Source: CAYMLQ01 sp964390795 (lineage in GTDB: Bacteria > Verrucomicrobiota > Kiritimatiellia > RFP12 > UBA1067). From it: a stretch of 7,464 nt of DNA. Where the stretch lies: contig CAYMLQ010000305.1 in NCBI GenBank assembly GCA_964390795.1, forward strand, positions 1 to 7,464. Reading direction: 5' to 3'. This document shows, piece after piece, positions 6,531-7,464 of the stretch. The notes below the pieces were generated by a model. That model saw only the letters and a list, made by a program, of their open reading frames with translations, did not search any database and was not told where the DNA came from. The position numbers and the translations under genes were made by a program. Position 1 is the first letter of the stretch. The number at the start of each line of letters is the position of its first letter.

Positions 6531-6578
6531 GAGGGACGAGCGTCTGCTCGTCCTGGCAAGCAGACGCTTGCCCCTCCC
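6529..6578. repeat. 50-bp nested palindrome (REP/BIME- or MITE-like)
   Basis: Two arms of about 24 bp (6529-6552 and 6555-6578) are near-perfect inverted copies, with the outer GGGAGGG matched by CCCTCCC. Each arm is also a hairpin itself: GGACGAGC-GTCT-GCTCGTCC (8-bp stem) at 6534-6553 and GGCAAGC-AGAC-GCTTGCC (7-bp stem) at 6555-6572. The loops GTCT and AGAC are complementary to each other. It has no ORF. The form matches extragenic palindromic repeats, but family membership needs a genome search. It is not followed by a T-run, so intrinsic termination is unlikely to be its main role. Confidence 0.75.
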
Positions 6579-6611
6579 TCACCGATGAGCGTGAATCGGA
6601 CACCGAAGGCC

Positions 6612-6943
6612 TCACAGATCGTCTTCGCGGAAGTCGATCGTGAGCAGTCCGAAGACCAGATCGAAAACTTCTGCGGGATCGACGTCGACCTCGACGCCGA
6701 GCAGAATGACATGCACCCCCGCGCCGACCTCGGTGTCGGCATACCGCAGGTTCGAGTCGTGATCGGTCACGGTGGCGTCGGCCGCGCTGGCGGCCACGCC
6801 GCTACGGGTTTCATGTCCGAAAGCACCTTATGGCCGACCCCGTGGGGCTGGAGCGTGGTCGCTTGCGGTTGGGTCGTGTCAGCGGCACGTGCCGTACTGA
6901 GCAGGGTTAGCGCGAGCAGGCCAGAGCATACGATAGCTTTCAT
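6612..6943 (-). pseudogene. Internally deleted, frameshifted paralogue of the 186-aa secreted protein
   Basis: The ATG at 6943 has AAGGAG seven bases upstream and encodes a good signal peptide (MKAIVCSGLLALTLLSTARA), a short polar linker, and GVGH, matching GFGH (51-54) of the intact copy. The middle (equivalent to about 55-118) is missing. After a junction near 6819-6830, homology resumes in another frame with GHETRSGVAASAADATVT, then TEVGAG, then VDPAEVFDLVFG, ending DDL-stop as in the intact copy. The downstream frame has a TAA at 6828-6830, so the halves cannot be read together. From the ATG, translation runs 58 residues to a TGA at 6767-6769 and could make a small secreted peptide with an unrelated tail. 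Nucleotide similarity to 5831-6025 is high (about three-quarters or better by eye), indicating tandem duplication followed by deletion. Promoter and ribosome binding site look intact. Confidence 0.8.
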
Positions 6944-6967
6944 AGAAGGTCTCCTTTTGTGCAGTGC

Positions 6968-6995
6968 AGTATAAGCGCCCCTTGCGGCATCGCAA
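6968..6995 (-). promoter_or_regulatory. Candidate sigma70-type promoter of the deleted paralogue
   Basis: Minus strand: -35 TTGCGA (6990-6995), 16-bp spacer, -10 TATACT (6968-6973; 5/6). It is the best promoter match in the window and sits about 25 bp upstream of the start codon at 6943. A perfect inverted repeat, TTGCG-GCAT-CGCAA (6982-6995), overlaps the -35 box and spacer and could be an operator. Confidence 0.5.
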
Positions 6996-7138
6996 TAGGG
7001 TGATTACCTACCGAAGCTATCTTTATTGCCCCGCTCCCGAGCTTGCGGCACCGGTTCGCCAGCAACGCTCACTCCTCGAACACCCCTGCCACCAACCGAT
7101 TACCCTCTGGATGTTTCTACGCCTGTGGCCGTCCGTCA
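6996..7138. other. Non-coding gap
   Basis: About 140 bp between the deleted paralogue's promoter and the stop of the 82-aa ORF. I see no ORF with a ribosome binding site, no RNA gene and no strong terminator hairpin with a T-run. Confidence 0.4.
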
Positions 7139-7387
7139 TCAGTTGCGCACTGAAACCAACAGCTCCACCGCTAGGCTGATGTCGCTGCTCGTGGCTGAAC
7201 GCTGGTGTACTTCCACGGCCAATACGTTGTCTCCTTCGCAGAAATCGATCCGCTCCACTTCCCGCTGGACGATTTGCCCGGGGCCGACGGCCCGCGGATG
7301 GCCGACGAACAGATACCGGTTGGTGGCTGCTCCCGCCGTCGAGACGACGGCTAAAACAAGCAAGCCGATGCGCGCTGCGGCTTTCAT
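7139..7387 (-). CDS. Short secreted ORF, probably the fused ends of a longer gene
   Basis: 82 residues. The signal peptide (MKAAARIGLLVLAVVSTAGA) is convincing. Residues about 24-49 (RYLFVGHP, GPGQIVQREVERIDF) resemble, from memory, the N-terminus of metallophosphoesterase-type secreted proteins. Residues about 54-77 (NVLAVEVHQRSATSSDISL) are the classic C-terminal strand of LTD/CotH/phosphoesterase-associated beta-sandwich modules, normally NVLAVEVHQ-xx-SSDLSF at the end of a much larger protein. The two pieces meet abruptly at FCEGD with no room for the rest of either domain. I infer an in-frame internal deletion; a genuine small secreted protein is the alternative. The ATG at 7387 has no Shine-Dalgarno sequence and an upstream in-frame TAA lies within 40 bases. 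The leader is extremely AT-rich. Confidence 0.5.
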   Translation of the reverse strand: MKAAARIGLLVLAVVSTAGAATNRYLFVGHPRAVGPGQIVQREVERIDFCEGDNVLAVEVHQRSATSSDISLAVELLVSVRN

Positions 7388-7435
7388 GTATGATATAATA
7401 ATACGATAAATAATAATAAATGCTTATTTATATAA
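7388..7435. other. AT-rich island upstream of the 82-aa ORF
   Basis: Nearly all bases are A or T, in sharp contrast with the GC-rich surroundings. It contains TATAAA- and TATTAT-like hexamers on the minus strand and a short ATAAAT-GCTT-ATTTAT inverted repeat at about 7416-7431. It may be the promoter and unstructured leader of the 82-aa ORF, compensating for the missing ribosome binding site. No clear -35/-10 pair can be chosen. Confidence 0.45.
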
Positions 7436-7464
7436 CCAGAAGCGGAACAGGATATCAAGCGGGC

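Larger units (their letters stand above)
6392..6611. other. Intergenic region between the secreted-protein paralogues
   Basis: This 220-bp gap holds the ribosome binding site and promoter of the 186-aa gene, repeat copy B and the nested palindrome. The remaining 6579-6611 is the short 3' flank of the degraded paralogue. I see no small gene here. Confidence 0.6.

Noticed and set aside
6529..6578. CRISPR repeat or rRNA/tRNA-like structure
   Set aside because: There is only one copy, with no spacer array, and the double hairpin has no tRNA features. An extragenic palindromic repeat fits better.
6612..6797. Independent 61-residue gene from a GTG at 6797
   Set aside because: It has no ribosome binding site, and homology to the intact paralogue continues upstream of this GTG, so it is the 3' half of a broken gene.
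6390..6974. 194-residue plus-strand frame
   Set aside because: It is antisense to the paralogue remnant and runs through the palindrome and repeat. Its translation mirrors the real minus-strand proteins.

Overview
The window is GC-rich (roughly 60-65% by eye). It combines a URO-D superfamily protein, a very large secreted modular glycosidase, small secreted proteins of unknown function and gene remnants. That mix suggests an uncultured bacterium of the PVC group (Kiritimatiellota, Lentisphaerota or Verrucomicrobiota). The taxonomic guess is inference from protein content; no marker gene is present.

Layout. 1-693 (+): the 3' part of a URO-D family gene that begins outside the window. 741-1505 (-): a two-gene membrane-protein operon resembling enterobacterial yqjD-yqjE, convergent with the URO-D gene. 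1506-1629: a divergent intergenic spacer with a short perfect hairpin. 1630-5583 (+): one large gene for an exported GH42-like glycoside hydrolase. A beta-sandwich carbohydrate-binding-like module is inserted inside its catalytic barrel, and two more follow at the C-terminus. 5584-7464: an accessory, decaying tract. It holds an orphan C-terminal domain remnant (+), an intact small secreted protein of an unrecognised family (-), an internally deleted frameshifted paralogue of it that still has a good promoter and ribosome binding site (-), and a short secreted ORF (-) that looks like the two ends of a longer gene. It also holds two diverged copies of a ~52-bp repeat, one abutting a 50-bp nested palindrome.

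How they work together. The glycosidase is probably exported to cleave a polysaccharide or glycoconjugate; its substrate cannot be read from sequence. The YqjD/YqjE-like pair is expected at the inner membrane and has no evident link to it. The right-hand third looks like a turnover zone in which genes have lost their middles or 5' ends. The most interesting points are the barrel-interrupting module, the unusual catalytic context of the glycosidase, the intact/deleted paralogue pair and the composite repeat-palindrome element.
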